Origin: Phycisphaerae bacterium
GTDB taxonomy: Bacteria; Planctomycetota; Phycisphaerae; Sedimentisphaerales; Anaerobacaceae
Length of the DNA: 35,524 nucleotides
NCBI GenBank assembly: GCA_012744475.1
Contig: JAAYBV010000020.1
Coordinates: forward strand, 1-35,524
Reading direction: 5' to 3'
In this document: positions 1 through 7,094 of the stretch, piece after piece
Layout: each line of letters opens with the position of its first letter
Position numbering within the stretch: the first letter of the stretch is position 1
Program-made: the position numbers and the translations under genes
The notes under the pieces: model-generated
What the model saw: only the letters and a program-made list of their open reading frames with translations
The model's database searches: none
What the model was told of the DNA's origin: nothing

Positions 1-229
1 GGGGCTATTGCCTTATCCTCGGCCAGATTTCTCCGTGCGGGCTTCGCCCTTAGTCGAAATGACATCCGCCACGCTCTCCGAGATGACAGCCCCCTTCCTG
101 GCCTCGGCAGGAACCTACCTACAAACAGGCCGTGCACCCGCCGCTGCGGGCAGGGGGACAAAAGGATGGCGACGATGCCCTGGAATGCTATGATATCGCG
201 CTTTGAGTCTGGCTTTAGGGGTTTGCAGA
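1..229. other. Non-coding leader, no gene seen
   Basis: No reading frame in this stretch resembles a known protein on either strand. A TATGAT hexamer at 189-194 could be a -10 box for the HAD gene that follows, but no convincing -35 lies 16-18 bases upstream, so I do not call a promoter. Confidence 0.4.
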
Positions 230-907
230 ATGAAGCAGGGGTACGGTCTGATTTTCGATGTCGATGGGCTGATCGCCGATACCGAGCCGCTGAACGCGCG
301 GGTGACCATCCGCGTCCTGGCGGAGATGTTCGGGCTTCAGGGTGTCCGGCCGGAGGACTTCGCCGCAGGCTATGGCAAGGGGGCCGAGGCGTTTGTCAAG
401 GCGGGCGCCAGAGTCCATGGGCTGGAGCTGACCGACGCACAGGCCCATGCCGGGGCCGAGCTGCGCGAGCGATATCTGACCGAGGCCGTGCGGGCGGAAG
501 GGCTGCCGGCCTTTCCGGGCGTTCTGGACCTGATCCATGCGGCCTTGGGCGAAAACGGCTTCCGGCTGGCCATCGCGACGTCGGCGACGCGGGAGCTTTC
601 CGAGGCGATTCTCGACGCGGTGAAGGTGCCGCATCAGAAGATGGTCTATGTCAGCGGCAGCGAGGTCACGAAGAAGAAGCCCGATCCGCAGATCTTCCTG
701 ATCGCCATCCGTCGCCTGGGCATCGAGGCACAGCGCTGCATCGTGTTCGAGGATGCTCCCAGCGGCGTGCAGGCCGCCAGGGCCGCCGGCGCCCGCTGCG
801 TCGCCGTGACCAACACCGTGCCCGCCGAAGAACTGGCCGGTGCGGATCGAATTTGCGATTCGCTCGAAGAGATCGACTTGACCGCACTCTGTGAGCTTGT
901 GGACTGA
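230..907 (+). CDS. HAD-superfamily phosphatase, beta-phosphoglucomutase/phosphonatase-like
   Basis: This 225-residue soluble protein is a haloacid-dehalogenase-fold phosphohydrolase or phosphomutase. Motif I is FDVDG with nucleophile Asp10 and general acid Asp12. Motif II is the ATSA segment near residue 119, the motif III lysine lies in KKKPDP, and motif IV is EDAPSGVQAA. The stretch between motifs I and II is long enough for the helical cap of the beta-phosphoglucomutase-like subfamily. Length is normal for the family. The ATG at 230 is preceded by AGGGG eight bases upstream. An in-frame TTG at 203 would add nine unremarkable residues and is less likely. The substrate cannot be read from the sequence; small sugar phosphates are usual. 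The next gene starts six bases after the stop, so the two may be co-transcribed, although their functions are not obviously linked. Confidence 0.9.
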   Translation: MKQGYGLIFDVDGLIADTEPLNARVTIRVLAEMFGLQGVRPEDFAAGYGKGAEAFVKAGARVHGLELTDAQAHAGAELRERYLTEAVRAEGLPAFPGVLDLIHAALGENGFRLAIATSATRELSEAILDAVKVPHQKMVYVSGSEVTKKKPDPQIFLIAIRRLGIEAQRCIVFEDAPSGVQAARAAGARCVAVTNTVPAEELAGADRICDSLEEIDLTALCELVD

Positions 908-913
908 CCTGAC

Positions 914-2059
914 ATGGTGATGCGACGCCGGGCATATCCAGTCTGTGTCGCGCTCCTTCTGCTGGTTGCCAGCAGGGCAGGGACTGCCCCGCCTTCGTTG
1001 GACACAGTGTTCGAACCGATTTGCGAGGCGAACGGACTGCTGGCGCTGGCGGCGGCGGTGGTGAAGGGCGGCCAGACCATTGCTGTCGGCGCAGTCGGGG
1101 TTCGCAAGGCAGGTTCTTCCGAACGTGTGACGGCCGACGACAAATGGCACATCGGCTCGTGCACCAAGTCGATGACCGCGGCGCTGGCCGCCATGCTGGT
1201 CGAAGACGGCGCGCTGCGATGGGACATGACGCTGGCCGAGATGTTCCCTGAGATGGAGGCGGACATGCAGGCCGAGTGGCGGGATGTGACGCTGGAGCAG
1301 CTTCTGTCCCATCATGGCGGCGCCCCCCACGAGTTGGAGGAGAGCGGCTTGTGGAGCCGGCTCTGGCAGCGCGCCGACCAGCCGCCGCGTACGCAGCGCG
1401 AGTACCTGTCGCGTGAACTGCTCACGAAGCACAAGCCCGTGGCGCCTCCCGGCACGAAGTACATCTACTCCAACGCCGGCTATGCCCTCGTCGGTCACGC
1501 GATTGAGGAGATTCTTGATCGTCCGTGGGAGGAGGTGCTGCGGGAGCGGCTCTTTGCGCCGCTCGGCATGACCTCAGCGGGGTTCGGCGCGCCCGCCAGC
1601 GTTGACACAGTGGACCAGCCCTGGGGCCACAAGGCTCGCCAGGATGGCACGTTCCAGCCGGTTGCGCCGGGCCTGAACGCGGACAATCCCGCCGCGATCG
1701 GTCCGGGTGGGACGGTGCATTGTAGCATGGGCGACTTCGCCAAGTACGCGGCCTGGCACTTGGCCGGCGCGCGTGGAGAGGGCACGTTGCTGCACCCCGA
1801 GACGTTCGAGAGACTGCACGCGCCGTTCGCCTCCGACAGCGAATATGCCTTCGGATGGGTGGCCACCCAGCGCTCCTGGGGCGGCGGCACCGTCCTGACG
1901 CACGCCGGCTCCAACACGATGTTCTACGCCGTCATCTGGATCGCCCCGCAGAAAGACTTCGCCGTCGTCGTCTGCACCAACGCCGGGGGCCCCGTCGCCG
2001 AGAAAGCCACCGACACCACCGCCGCAACCCTCATCCACGACCACCTGTCGCAAGACTGA
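914..2059 (+). CDS. Exported serine hydrolase, class C beta-lactamase/DD-peptidase family
   Basis: The 381-residue product begins with a basic stretch and a hydrophobic core ending near AGTAPPS, which reads as a Sec signal peptide, so it probably acts in the periplasm. The serine beta-lactamase fold motifs are all present: Ser82-x-x-Lys85 (SCTK), Tyr185-Ser-Asn187 (YSN) and His330-Ala-Gly332 (HAG, replacing the KTG triad, as is common in the esterase and DD-peptidase branches). Such proteins hydrolyse D-amino-acid peptides, esters or beta-lactams. HAG rather than KTG argues for an esterase or peptidase instead of a true resistance enzyme (inference). No strong ribosome-binding site precedes 914; the ATG at 920 is an alternative start. 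It lies six bases after the HAD gene. Confidence 0.88.
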   Translation: MVMRRRAYPVCVALLLLVASRAGTAPPSLDTVFEPICEANGLLALAAAVVKGGQTIAVGAVGVRKAGSSERVTADDKWHIGSCTKSMTAALAAMLVEDGALRWDMTLAEMFPEMEADMQAEWRDVTLEQLLSHHGGAPHELEESGLWSRLWQRADQPPRTQREYLSRELLTKHKPVAPPGTKYIYSNAGYALVGHAIEEILDRPWEEVLRERLFAPLGMTSAGFGAPASVDTVDQPWGHKARQDGTFQPVAPGLNADNPAAIGPGGTVHCSMGDFAKYAAWHLAGARGEGTLLHPETFERLHAPFASDSEYAFGWVATQRSWGGGTVLTHAGSNTMFYAVIWIAPQKDFAVVVCTNAGGPVAEKATDTTAATLIHDHLSQD

Positions 2060-2151
2060 CTCGCCCAATCGCGTTCCGAAGTCATGGCGGCGCAGAGACG
2101 CCGGCAGCGCCATTCACCTCGGCTACGTTCAGGCCTCAACACGGATGGGTT

Positions 2152-2200
2152 GGCGTGCCACGTGCCAACACACAGCCCTGTTGTTGGCACGTGGCACGCC
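2152..2200. repeat. Family 1 long-hairpin palindrome, copy 1
   Basis: Arms GGCGTGCCACGTGCCAACA (2152-2170) and its exact complement (2182-2200) form a perfect 19-bp stem around an 11-nt loop. The same sequence recurs at 6972-7024 and 8369-8421. It lies 30 bases before a family 2 element. Confidence 0.9.
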
Positions 2201-2210
2201 ATCGCCCCTA

Positions 2211-2317
2211 CGGGCATGCGACAGGCGCTGTTCGCAGTGGCGTCGCCAGACACTATGGTCTTCATGCTCTTACGAGCACACTACGAACGGGCCAGGTCGA
2301 TGACGGGGGCGGCGGGG
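2211..2317. repeat. 107-bp direct repeat, left copy (flanks brnTA)
   Basis: This block aligns without gaps to 3001-3107, with about seven mismatches over 107 bases. Both copies contain a family 2 palindromic element followed by the same 3' end of a minus-strand reading frame, coding for PVIDLARS and a TAG stop. In the right copy that frame is the true end of the DUF434 gene. Here it is an orphan tail that diverges after about 2317. Confidence 0.85.
2230..2288. repeat. Family 2 palindromic element, copy A
   Basis: This is a 59-bp element in reverse orientation. Its outer inverted repeats are GTTCGCAGTG (2230-2239) and CACTACGAAC (2279-2288). An inner mini-hairpin of the form TGCTCTTACGAGCA lies beside the right end. 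It differs by a few substitutions from copy B at 3020-3078 and shares its right arm with copies C and D. Confidence 0.75.
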
Positions 2318-2452
2318 CAAAAGGCTGGCTCTTCTCTGCGCCAGGAGGTATACTGCATCTATCGATATGGCTTTTGCAGAGGCAGAAAGGCCGCAGTCCA
2401 CGTGCTCAACAAGAACGAAGAGCGGTACCGATGGCTGGCTTGGAGGCCGTGA

Positions 2453-2749
2453 ATGCTCTGTTTTGTGTGGGACCCGAACAAGGCGAAGCGGAATGTTGAA
2501 CTCCATGACGTCTCTTTTGACGAGGCCAGCACGGCCTTTCGCGATCCCCTGTCTTTGGCGATCTATGATCCGCTGCATTCCGAAGAGGAGGACAGGTTCG
2601 TCTTGATCGGAAACTCTTACAAGGATCGTCTTCTGGTCGTTGTTCACACTGAGCGGGGCGACCACATCCGGCTCATTAGCGCACGAAGGGCATCCAAAAA
2701 AGAAAGAACGCAGTATGAAGAGAATGCAAGAAGATCCGGACATGCTTAA
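2453..2749 (+). CDS. brnT: BrnT-family ribonuclease toxin
   Basis: The 98-residue product matches the BrnT toxin family (type II toxin-antitoxin, RelE-like fold ribonuclease that cleaves RNA and arrests growth). The start FVWDPNKAKRNVELHDVSFD is diagnostic, with the F-x-W-D-x-x-K-x-x-x-N pattern and the following H-x-V-x-F-x-E/D-A. The central FVLIGNSYKDRLLVVVHTER and terminal RLISARRASKKER are also typical; the RxISAR segment carries family-conserved basic residues. Length is normal. The ATG at 2453 follows a weak purine stretch (GGAGG at 2442-2446). It overlaps the antitoxin frame by 35 bases, the usual toxin-first BrnTA order, so the two are translated from one message. The pair lies between 107-bp direct repeats. 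Confidence 0.9.
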   Translation: MLCFVWDPNKAKRNVELHDVSFDEASTAFRDPLSLAIYDPLHSEEEDRFVLIGNSYKDRLLVVVHTERGDHIRLISARRASKKERTQYEENARRSGHA

Positions 2750-2924
2750 AGAGTATGATTTCACCAAAGGTGTCCCGGGCAAATACGCACAACGCTATGC
2801 CGAAGGAACGAATGTCGTGGTCATCGACCCGGATGTGGCGGAGGTTTTCCCGGACCATGACTCGGTGAATCAGGCCTTGAGGTCACTGGCAGAAATCATC
2901 CGAAGACAGAAGAAGCCCGCATAA
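2715..2924 (+). CDS. brnA: BrnA-like antitoxin partner of BrnT
   Basis: The 69-residue protein follows BrnT with a 35-base overlap, as expected for the antitoxin. It carries GKYAQRYAEGTNVVVIDPDV, which reads as a short beta-strand followed by helices (FPDHDSVNQALRSLAEIIRR), the ribbon-helix-helix layout by which such antitoxins bind their own operator and neutralise the toxin. I assign it by position and layout, because sequence conservation in BrnA is low. ATG 2715 is chosen because it lies just after AGAAAG; ATG 2724 is an alternative. Upstream in-frame codons belong to the brnT overlap and are not needed. Autoregulation at a promoter within 2320-2450 is expected from the family but no operator was identified. 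Confidence 0.75.
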   Translation: MKRMQEDPDMLKEYDFTKGVPGKYAQRYAEGTNVVVIDPDVAEVFPDHDSVNQALRSLAEIIRRQKKPA

Positions 2925-2977
2925 CCATGTCATACACCGGGAACGGTATCCGTCTCGGGCGCGCCATCGCCGGATAG

Positions 2978-2997
2978 GGGCGAGGCATGCCTCGCCC
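2978..2997. repeat. Perfect 20-bp palindrome between convergent genes
   Basis: GGGCGAGGCATGCCTCGCCC reads identically on both strands. It lies between the ends of brnA (2924) and the DUF434 gene (3071), so it could act as a weak bidirectional terminator or be another repeat unit. No T-tract follows, so intrinsic termination is not supported by the sequence alone. Confidence 0.7.
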
Positions 2998-3000
2998 TTG

Positions 3001-3107
3001 CGGGCATGCGACAGGCGCTGTTCGTAGTGGCGTCGCCAGACGCTATGGTTTGTATGCTCTTACAAGCACACTACGAACGGGCCAGGTCGATGACGGGGGC
3101 GTCGGGG
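3001..3107. repeat. 107-bp direct repeat, right copy
   Basis: This is the partner of 2211-2317. It contains family 2 element copy B and the last eleven or so codons of the DUF434 gene on the minus strand. With the left copy it brackets the brnT/brnA module at a period of 790 bases. Confidence 0.85.
3020..3078. repeat. Family 2 palindromic element, copy B
   Basis: This 59-bp element has ends GTTCGTAGTG (3020-3029) and CACTACGAAC (3069-3078). On the minus strand the terminal CGTTCGTAG supplies the final Arg, Ser and the TAG stop codon (3071-3073) of the DUF434 gene. Confidence 0.8.
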
Positions 3108-3835
3108 AGTCGGCGGGCGACGATCTCGGCGGCGAGGTTGGTCCAGTGGGGACAGGCGTCGAGGATGACGCTGTCGGTGGTGACGACGACGGGAGGCAGT
3201 TGGCGGCGGGCTGGGAACTGAGGACTGTCCACTGTGAACTGGCCGCGCAGCTCCGCGTCGGGATTCAGCGACAGGCGGACGGTCCAGGGCCAGTGGTGGT
3301 CCCGGGCCAGGTTGCCGATCAGCGTCTTGAGACGGCCGCTGTTGGAGACGGGACTGTCCAGCAGCCACCATGCGCCGGCAATGCCGATCTCGGCCAGGAA
3401 GCTGCCGATCAGCGTCAGGGCGGGGATCGTTTCTTCGACCTTGCGGTAGGTTCCGTGAATGCTGGCCAGGTCGCGGAAGCAGCCATCCCGGCCGCGAAAG
3501 ATCAGGCCTCCGCTCAGGGCCGCCTCGATCGTGATCAGCAGGTTGTACCCATCGATTGCCAGCGTCCGGCCGGGCAGCGCGCCGATCTCGACCCGGCGCG
3601 ACAGCCGCGACTGCCTCTGCGCATCGGAGCAGGCCGATCGCATCACCGCCAGCCGCTGCCGCTGCGTCAGGCCGAAGCGGTCGCCCACCAGCTTCAGGAC
3701 GCTCTTGTCGGCGTAGCCCTTGCTCAGCAGCAGCGAGAAATCCGCCAGCGCCTCGCGCAGCGCCGGCGCCTTGTCGGCGGCGAACAGCGTCGCATCGGCC
3801 GGATGCGGTCCTCGATGTTCTCGTTTGTCAGGCAC
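3071..3835 (-). CDS. DUF434-domain protein (COG2454 type)
   Basis: The 254-residue protein matches the DUF434 (N-terminal) plus DUF5616 (C-terminal) family, whose biochemical role is not established. The N-terminal RGPHPADATLFA and the helical segment LADFSLLLSKGYADKSVLKL are typical of DUF434. The following LAIDGYNLLITIEAALSG and LIFRGRDGCFRDLASIHGTY begin the second domain, whose conserved acidic residues (IDGYN, VTTDSVILD) suggest a PIN-like nuclease core (inference). The start is a GTG at 3835 with no visible Shine-Dalgarno sequence, directly beside an AT-rich palindrome. The last codons and the stop are provided by a family 2 element. It is divergent from the MBL-fold gene and convergent with brnTA. 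Confidence 0.8.
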   Translation of the reverse strand: MPDKREHRGPHPADATLFAADKAPALREALADFSLLLSKGYADKSVLKLVGDRFGLTQRQRLAVMRSACSDAQRQSRLSRRVEIGALPGRTLAIDGYNLLITIEAALSGGLIFRGRDGCFRDLASIHGTYRKVEETIPALTLIGSFLAEIGIAGAWWLLDSPVSNSGRLKTLIGNLARDHHWPWTVRLSLNPDAELRGQFTVDSPQFPARRQLPPVVVTTDSVILDACPHWTNLAAEIVARRLPDAPVIDLARS

Positions 3836-3841
3836 GGTTTT

Positions 3842-3934
3842 GGATTTACGGTTTGTGATTTACGAATTATGATTTGGCCTCGTACGCCTCAGGCGTGGCT
3901 CAATCGTAAATCATAAATCGTAAGCCGTAAATCC
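3842..3934. repeat. AT-rich palindrome filling a divergent spacer
   Basis: The left arm (3842-3875, beginning GGATTTACGG) pairs imperfectly with the right arm (3902-3934, ending CCGTAAATCC). An inner mini-hairpin, ACGCCTCAGGCGT, lies at the centre. The arms are much more AT-rich than the surroundings. The element occupies nearly all of the 101 bases between the divergent starts of the DUF434 gene (3835) and the MBL gene (3937), so any promoters for these two genes must lie inside it or within the opposite gene. Confidence 0.8.
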
Positions 3935-3936
3935 GA

Positions 3937-4791
3937 ATGTCCAGTCACAACCTGTCAGAGATACAACTCGGCGATCTCACGGTCCTCGGCTACTCGGTGG
4001 CCGGCGAGGAGACGGTGATCGCGCTGCCCCAGCTCGACGTCTGCTTCGACGTGGGCAAAGCCCCCGACCAGATCATCCCCATCAGCCACGTCCTGCTGAC
4101 GCACGGGCACATGGACCATTCGGCGGGGTTCGCCTATTACCTCTCGCAGCGCAAATTCTGCGGGATGGCGCCCGGCACGATCCTGGCGCCGGCCAACCTG
4201 ATCCGGACGATGGAGGAGATCCTCGACTCCTGGGGCCGGCTCGACGGCAACCGCATTCCCGCCAATCTCGTCGGCGTGCGGCCGGGCGATGAATATGCGA
4301 TCAAGCCCAACCTCTTCGCCCGGGCCTTTCCCACCCGGCACACCGCCGGCTCGGTGGGCTTCACCGTCCTGGAAAAGCGCAAGAAGCTCAAGGCCGAGTA
4401 CGCCGGCCTGACCGGTCCCCAGATCGTCGAGCTCAAAAAGCAGGGGATCGCCATCGACAATCCCGTGGAGATTCCCATCGTCACCTACCTGGGTGACACG
4501 CAGTACGTCGATTTCTCCCAGCTCGATTACGTCGTCCACAGCCGGATCCTGATCGCCGAGTGTACGTTCTACGAGGACGAGCATGTCGGCCGGGCCAGCG
4601 CCGGACGGCACATGCACGTCGACGAGCTTGCCGGCCTGCTCGGCCGCCTGGACAACGAGCACGTCATCATCTCCCACCTGACGGCCCGCACGCCCATGAG
4701 CGAGGCCCGCAAGATGCTCAAGAAGGCCCTGCCGCCCGCGACGCACGAGAAAGTCATCATCCTGATGGACCGCAAGTACCGCCGTCCGTAG
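3937..4791 (+). CDS. MBL-fold metal-dependent hydrolase, RNase Z-like
   Basis: The 284-residue protein belongs to the metallo-beta-lactamase superfamily and most resembles tRNase Z-like hydrolases. The metal-binding signature is His56-Gly-His58-Met-Asp60-His61 (HGHMDH), with the later ligands Asp187 in LGDT and His247 in ISHLTAR. No long exosite arm is evident, so it is closer to short RNase Z-like or phosphodiesterase members than to long tRNase Z. Function could be tRNA 3'-end processing or an unrelated phosphodiesterase; I do not assign rnz. The ATG at 3937 starts two bases after the right arm of the AT-rich palindrome and lacks a Shine-Dalgarno sequence. No later in-frame ATG lies before the HGHMDH motif, so this start is probably correct. 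Confidence 0.85.
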   Translation: MSSHNLSEIQLGDLTVLGYSVAGEETVIALPQLDVCFDVGKAPDQIIPISHVLLTHGHMDHSAGFAYYLSQRKFCGMAPGTILAPANLIRTMEEILDSWGRLDGNRIPANLVGVRPGDEYAIKPNLFARAFPTRHTAGSVGFTVLEKRKKLKAEYAGLTGPQIVELKKQGIAIDNPVEIPIVTYLGDTQYVDFSQLDYVVHSRILIAECTFYEDEHVGRASAGRHMHVDELAGLLGRLDNEHVIISHLTARTPMSEARKMLKKALPPATHEKVIILMDRKYRRP

Positions 4792-5074
4792 GGGCGAGGG
4801 CGGATTTCGGAGTGAGGATTGCGGATTTGGCGTGCGGAGGCGAATCGGCAATCGGAAATCTACAATTATTTGTTTCCCATCAGGTCTCATAACCTCCTCT
4901 GTGTGTTTGGTTTATCGCACCTTGCACAAGAGCGATCACAAAATATCCAACAAAATCCTGGACAGGTACTCGTGGTCGAGTACAATCTTTCGGAAATATG
5001 GTTGATAGACAATGCTGCCCTGAGGCGGCCGTGTGGGCCGTCGGGGCCCGCCGGACCTGGTTGGGAGAAAGGAT
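4792..5074. other. Spacer with a second degenerate palindrome
   Basis: At 4802-4860 the arm GGATTTCGG...GATTGCGGATT pairs imperfectly with AATCGGCAATCGGAAATC, leaving a bulge of about seven bases. This resembles the style of the palindrome at 3842-3934 but not its sequence. The two would flank the MBL gene. The rest (4861-5060) is relatively AT-rich and probably holds the promoter of the Toprim/ATPase gene, but no box pair is convincing. Confidence 0.4.
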
Positions 5075-6961
5075 ATGAATATGACCATCAGACTTGACCC
5101 GAAACAGGCCAATGCCAGGCGCGAGCTGTGTCGCATCGAGAGCCGCTTGTGCCAGGGGTCTGCCAGGGCTTCTGGCCGGGCGGACGGCGGGCGGCAGGAC
5201 GGGTCGTTCGAGACGGCGCACGAAGCGGTGGCGGATCTGGAACGGCAGCATGGCCGTCGGTCCGGCCAGTGGGCGTACTTCGACGCGGTCGGCGATCCGG
5301 CCGGCCTGATCCTGCGATGGGACCGGCCCGTGGGCAAAGAGATTCGGCCGGCCCATCGCGGGCCGGATGGACGCTGGCGGATCGGCGGGATGCCTGTGCC
5401 GCGTCCGCTGTACAACCTGCCGGCTTTGCTGGCCCGGCCGGACGAGACGGTCTACGTCGGCGAGGGCGAGAAGGTGGCCGATGCCGCCGGCCTGCTGGGG
5501 CTGCTGGGCACGACCAGCCCGCACGGCAGCGGCAGCGCCGCCAAGGCCGACTGGCGTCCTCTGGCCGGACGCGACGTCGTGCTGCTGCCGGACAACGACG
5601 AGGCGGGCCGTCGCTACGTGCAGACCGTCGCGGAGATCCTGCAAAGCCTCTATCCCCCGGCCCGCGTGCGCATCGTCGAGCTGCCCGGCCTGGAGCCCAA
5701 CGGCGATCTGTTCAACTGGGTCAACGCCGGCCAGAGCATCGATGAACGACAGAACACGCTGGCGGCCCTGGTCGAGGCGGCGGCGGTTTGCGGTGTTCCG
5801 GTTCGTAGTGTGCCCGTAAGGGCATACCCAACCACAGACGGGATAACGCCTTACGGCGTCACTACGAACGAGGTAGCGCCTTACGGCGTCACTACAGACG
5901 GGGTAACGCGTCCCGGCGTCAGTACGAACGTCGCCACCAGCGTGCCGATCCTTCAGTGCTTCGCCGACGTGGTTCCGACGTCGGTGCGGTGGCTGTGGCC
6001 GGGGCGGATCGCGATAGGCCGTCTGACGCTGCTGGTGGGCCGGCCGGGCGAGGGCAAGAGCTTCCTGACGACCGACCTGGCGGCGCGGGTCTCGACGGGC
6101 CGGCCCTGGCCCGATGGCAGCGAGGGCGTCAGCGGGTCGGTGATCTTCATCTGTGCCGAGGACGACCCGGCCGACACGCTGCGGCCGCGTCTGGACGCCC
6201 ACGGGGCGGATGTGCGACGCACGCACCTGCTGTCGATGGTCCGGCGGACCACGGCCGAGGGACGCACCTACGATGCGGCATTCACTCTGAACGACATCGA
6301 GCCGCTGGAGCGGTGTCTCCAGATGCACCCGGACTGCCGGCTGGTCGTGGTCGACCCGATCGGCTCGTACCTGGGCAGCGGGACCGACTCCTACCGCGAC
6401 AGCGACGTGCGGCTGCTGCTGGACCCTGTGGCCCGGCTGGCGGAACAGTACGGTCCGGCGGTGCTGCTCGTGGCCCACCGACGCAAGAACGCCGCCGTCG
6501 CCCATGCCGACGACCTGGCCCTGGGCAGCCGGGCGTTCACCGGGGTGGCCCGCTCCGTCTGGCATCTGATCCGCGATCCCAAGGACCGCGACCGGCGCCT
6601 GCTGCTGCCGGGCAAGAACAACTTGGCCGCCGAGGGCCAGGGCCTGGCCTTCACCATCGCCGGCGACCCGCCCGCCGTCTGCTGGCAGACCGAAGCGGTA
6701 GACATGACCGCCACCGATGCCCTCGCCGCCGAGACCGCCGGCGCCGAGTCCTCTCGCGACCGTCCGGCCCGCGACGAAGCCCAATCCTGGCTGGCCGACG
6801 TGCTCGCCGACGGACCCGTTCCCACCGCCGAGATCCGCGAAGAAGCCGAAGCCGCCGGCCTGGCCTGGCGGACCATCCAGCGCGCCCGAATCGCGCTGTC
6901 CGTTGAACCGATCCGAGGCGATGGCCGCAACGCGTGGCTCTGGCAATTGCCCGGCAAATGA
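5075..6961 (+). CDS. Toprim plus RepA/DnaB-like ATPase, orphan primase-helicase type
   Basis: The 628-residue protein joins a Toprim domain (acidic motif in YVGEGEK near residue 130, and DNDEAG near 173) to a RecA-fold hexameric-ATPase domain of the RepA/AAA_25 type. The Walker A motif GRPGEGKS lies near 322-329, FICAEDDP follows, Walker B is LVVVDPIG near 425, and LLVAHRRKN resembles the sensor-strand region. A C-terminal winged-helix-like segment (AQSWLADVLADG to the end) is typical of these proteins in phages and integrated elements, where they act in replication initiation or helicase loading. No integrase, capsid or terminase gene is nearby, so it looks like a remnant or a domesticated copy. 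ATG 5075 follows GGGAG seven bases upstream; an in-frame start at 5033 is less likely. Residues 243-286 are encoded by an inserted palindromic element (see 5801-5930). Confidence 0.8.
   Translation: MNMTIRLDPKQANARRELCRIESRLCQGSARASGRADGGRQDGSFETAHEAVADLERQHGRRSGQWAYFDAVGDPAGLILRWDRPVGKEIRPAHRGPDGRWRIGGMPVPRPLYNLPALLARPDETVYVGEGEKVADAAGLLGLLGTTSPHGSGSAAKADWRPLAGRDVVLLPDNDEAGRRYVQTVAEILQSLYPPARVRIVELPGLEPNGDLFNWVNAGQSIDERQNTLAALVEAAAVCGVPVRSVPVRAYPTTDGITPYGVTTNEVAPYGVTTDGVTRPGVSTNVATSVPILQCFADVVPTSVRWLWPGRIAIGRLTLLVGRPGEGKSFLTTDLAARVSTGRPWPDGSEGVSGSVIFICAEDDPADTLRPRLDAHGADVRRTHLLSMVRRTTAEGRTYDAAFTLNDIEPLERCLQMHPDCRLVVVDPIGSYLGSGTDSYRDSDVRLLLDPVARLAEQYGPAVLLVAHRRKNAAVAHADDLALGSRAFTGVARSVWHLIRDPKDRDRRLLLPGKNNLAAEGQGLAFTIAGDPPAVCWQTEAVDMTATDALAAETAGAESSRDRPARDEAQSWLADVLADGPVPTAEIREEAEAAGLAWRTIQRARIALSVEPIRGDGRNAWLWQLPGK
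5801..5869. repeat. Family 2 palindromic element, copy C, inside a coding region
   Basis: This 69-bp element runs from GTTCGTAGTG (5801-5810) to CACTACGAAC (5860-5869). Its inner mini-hairpins are TGCCCGTAAGGGCA and ACGCCTTACGGCGT. It is in frame in the Toprim/ATPase gene and encodes RSVPVRAYPTTDGITPYG and a few following residues, forming the linker between the Toprim and ATPase domains. Confidence 0.85.
5840..5929. repeat. Three tandem 30-bp repeats, in frame
   Basis: Units 5840-5869, 5870-5899 and 5900-5929 are tandem copies of the right arm of element C. They encode GITPYGVTTN, EVAPYGVTTD and GVTRPGVSTN. The period is a multiple of three, so the reading frame is kept. The third unit is the most diverged. 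Confidence 0.9.
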
Positions 6962-6971
6962 CGCGCTCCTG

Positions 6972-7024
6972 ATGGCGTGCCACGTGCCAACAACAGGGGT
7001 GTCTGATGGCACGTGGCACGCCAT
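6972..7024. repeat. Family 1 long-hairpin palindrome, copy 2
   Basis: Arms 6972-6989 and 7007-7024 (ATGGCGTGCCACGTGCCA and its complement) form a perfect 18-bp stem with a 17-nt loop. It begins 11 bases after the Toprim/ATPase stop codon, upstream of the EVE-nuclease gene. It could terminate the upstream message, but there is no T-tract. Confidence 0.9.
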
Positions 7025-7094
7025 CGCGGTCGTCGGGGCTACGAATCGGAAACCCACACATGTGGGACTGTGCTGGTTGACTACCGGCGCCTTG

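Larger units (their letters stand above)
2060..2452. other. 393-bp gene-free spacer filled with repeats
   Basis: This spacer between the serine hydrolase and brnT holds one family 1 long hairpin (2152-2200), one family 2 palindromic element (2230-2288) and the first arm of a 107-bp direct repeat. No protein-coding frame is convincing. The segment around 2317-2450 shows no structure I recognise beyond being the immediate upstream region of brnT. Confidence 0.6.

Noticed and set aside
215-1498. 427-residue minus-strand frame
   Set aside because: It spans two plus-strand genes with intact catalytic motifs and has no domain of its own.
5840-5929. CRISPR-like array
   Set aside because: The 30-bp units are directly adjacent, without spacers, and are in frame in a coding region.
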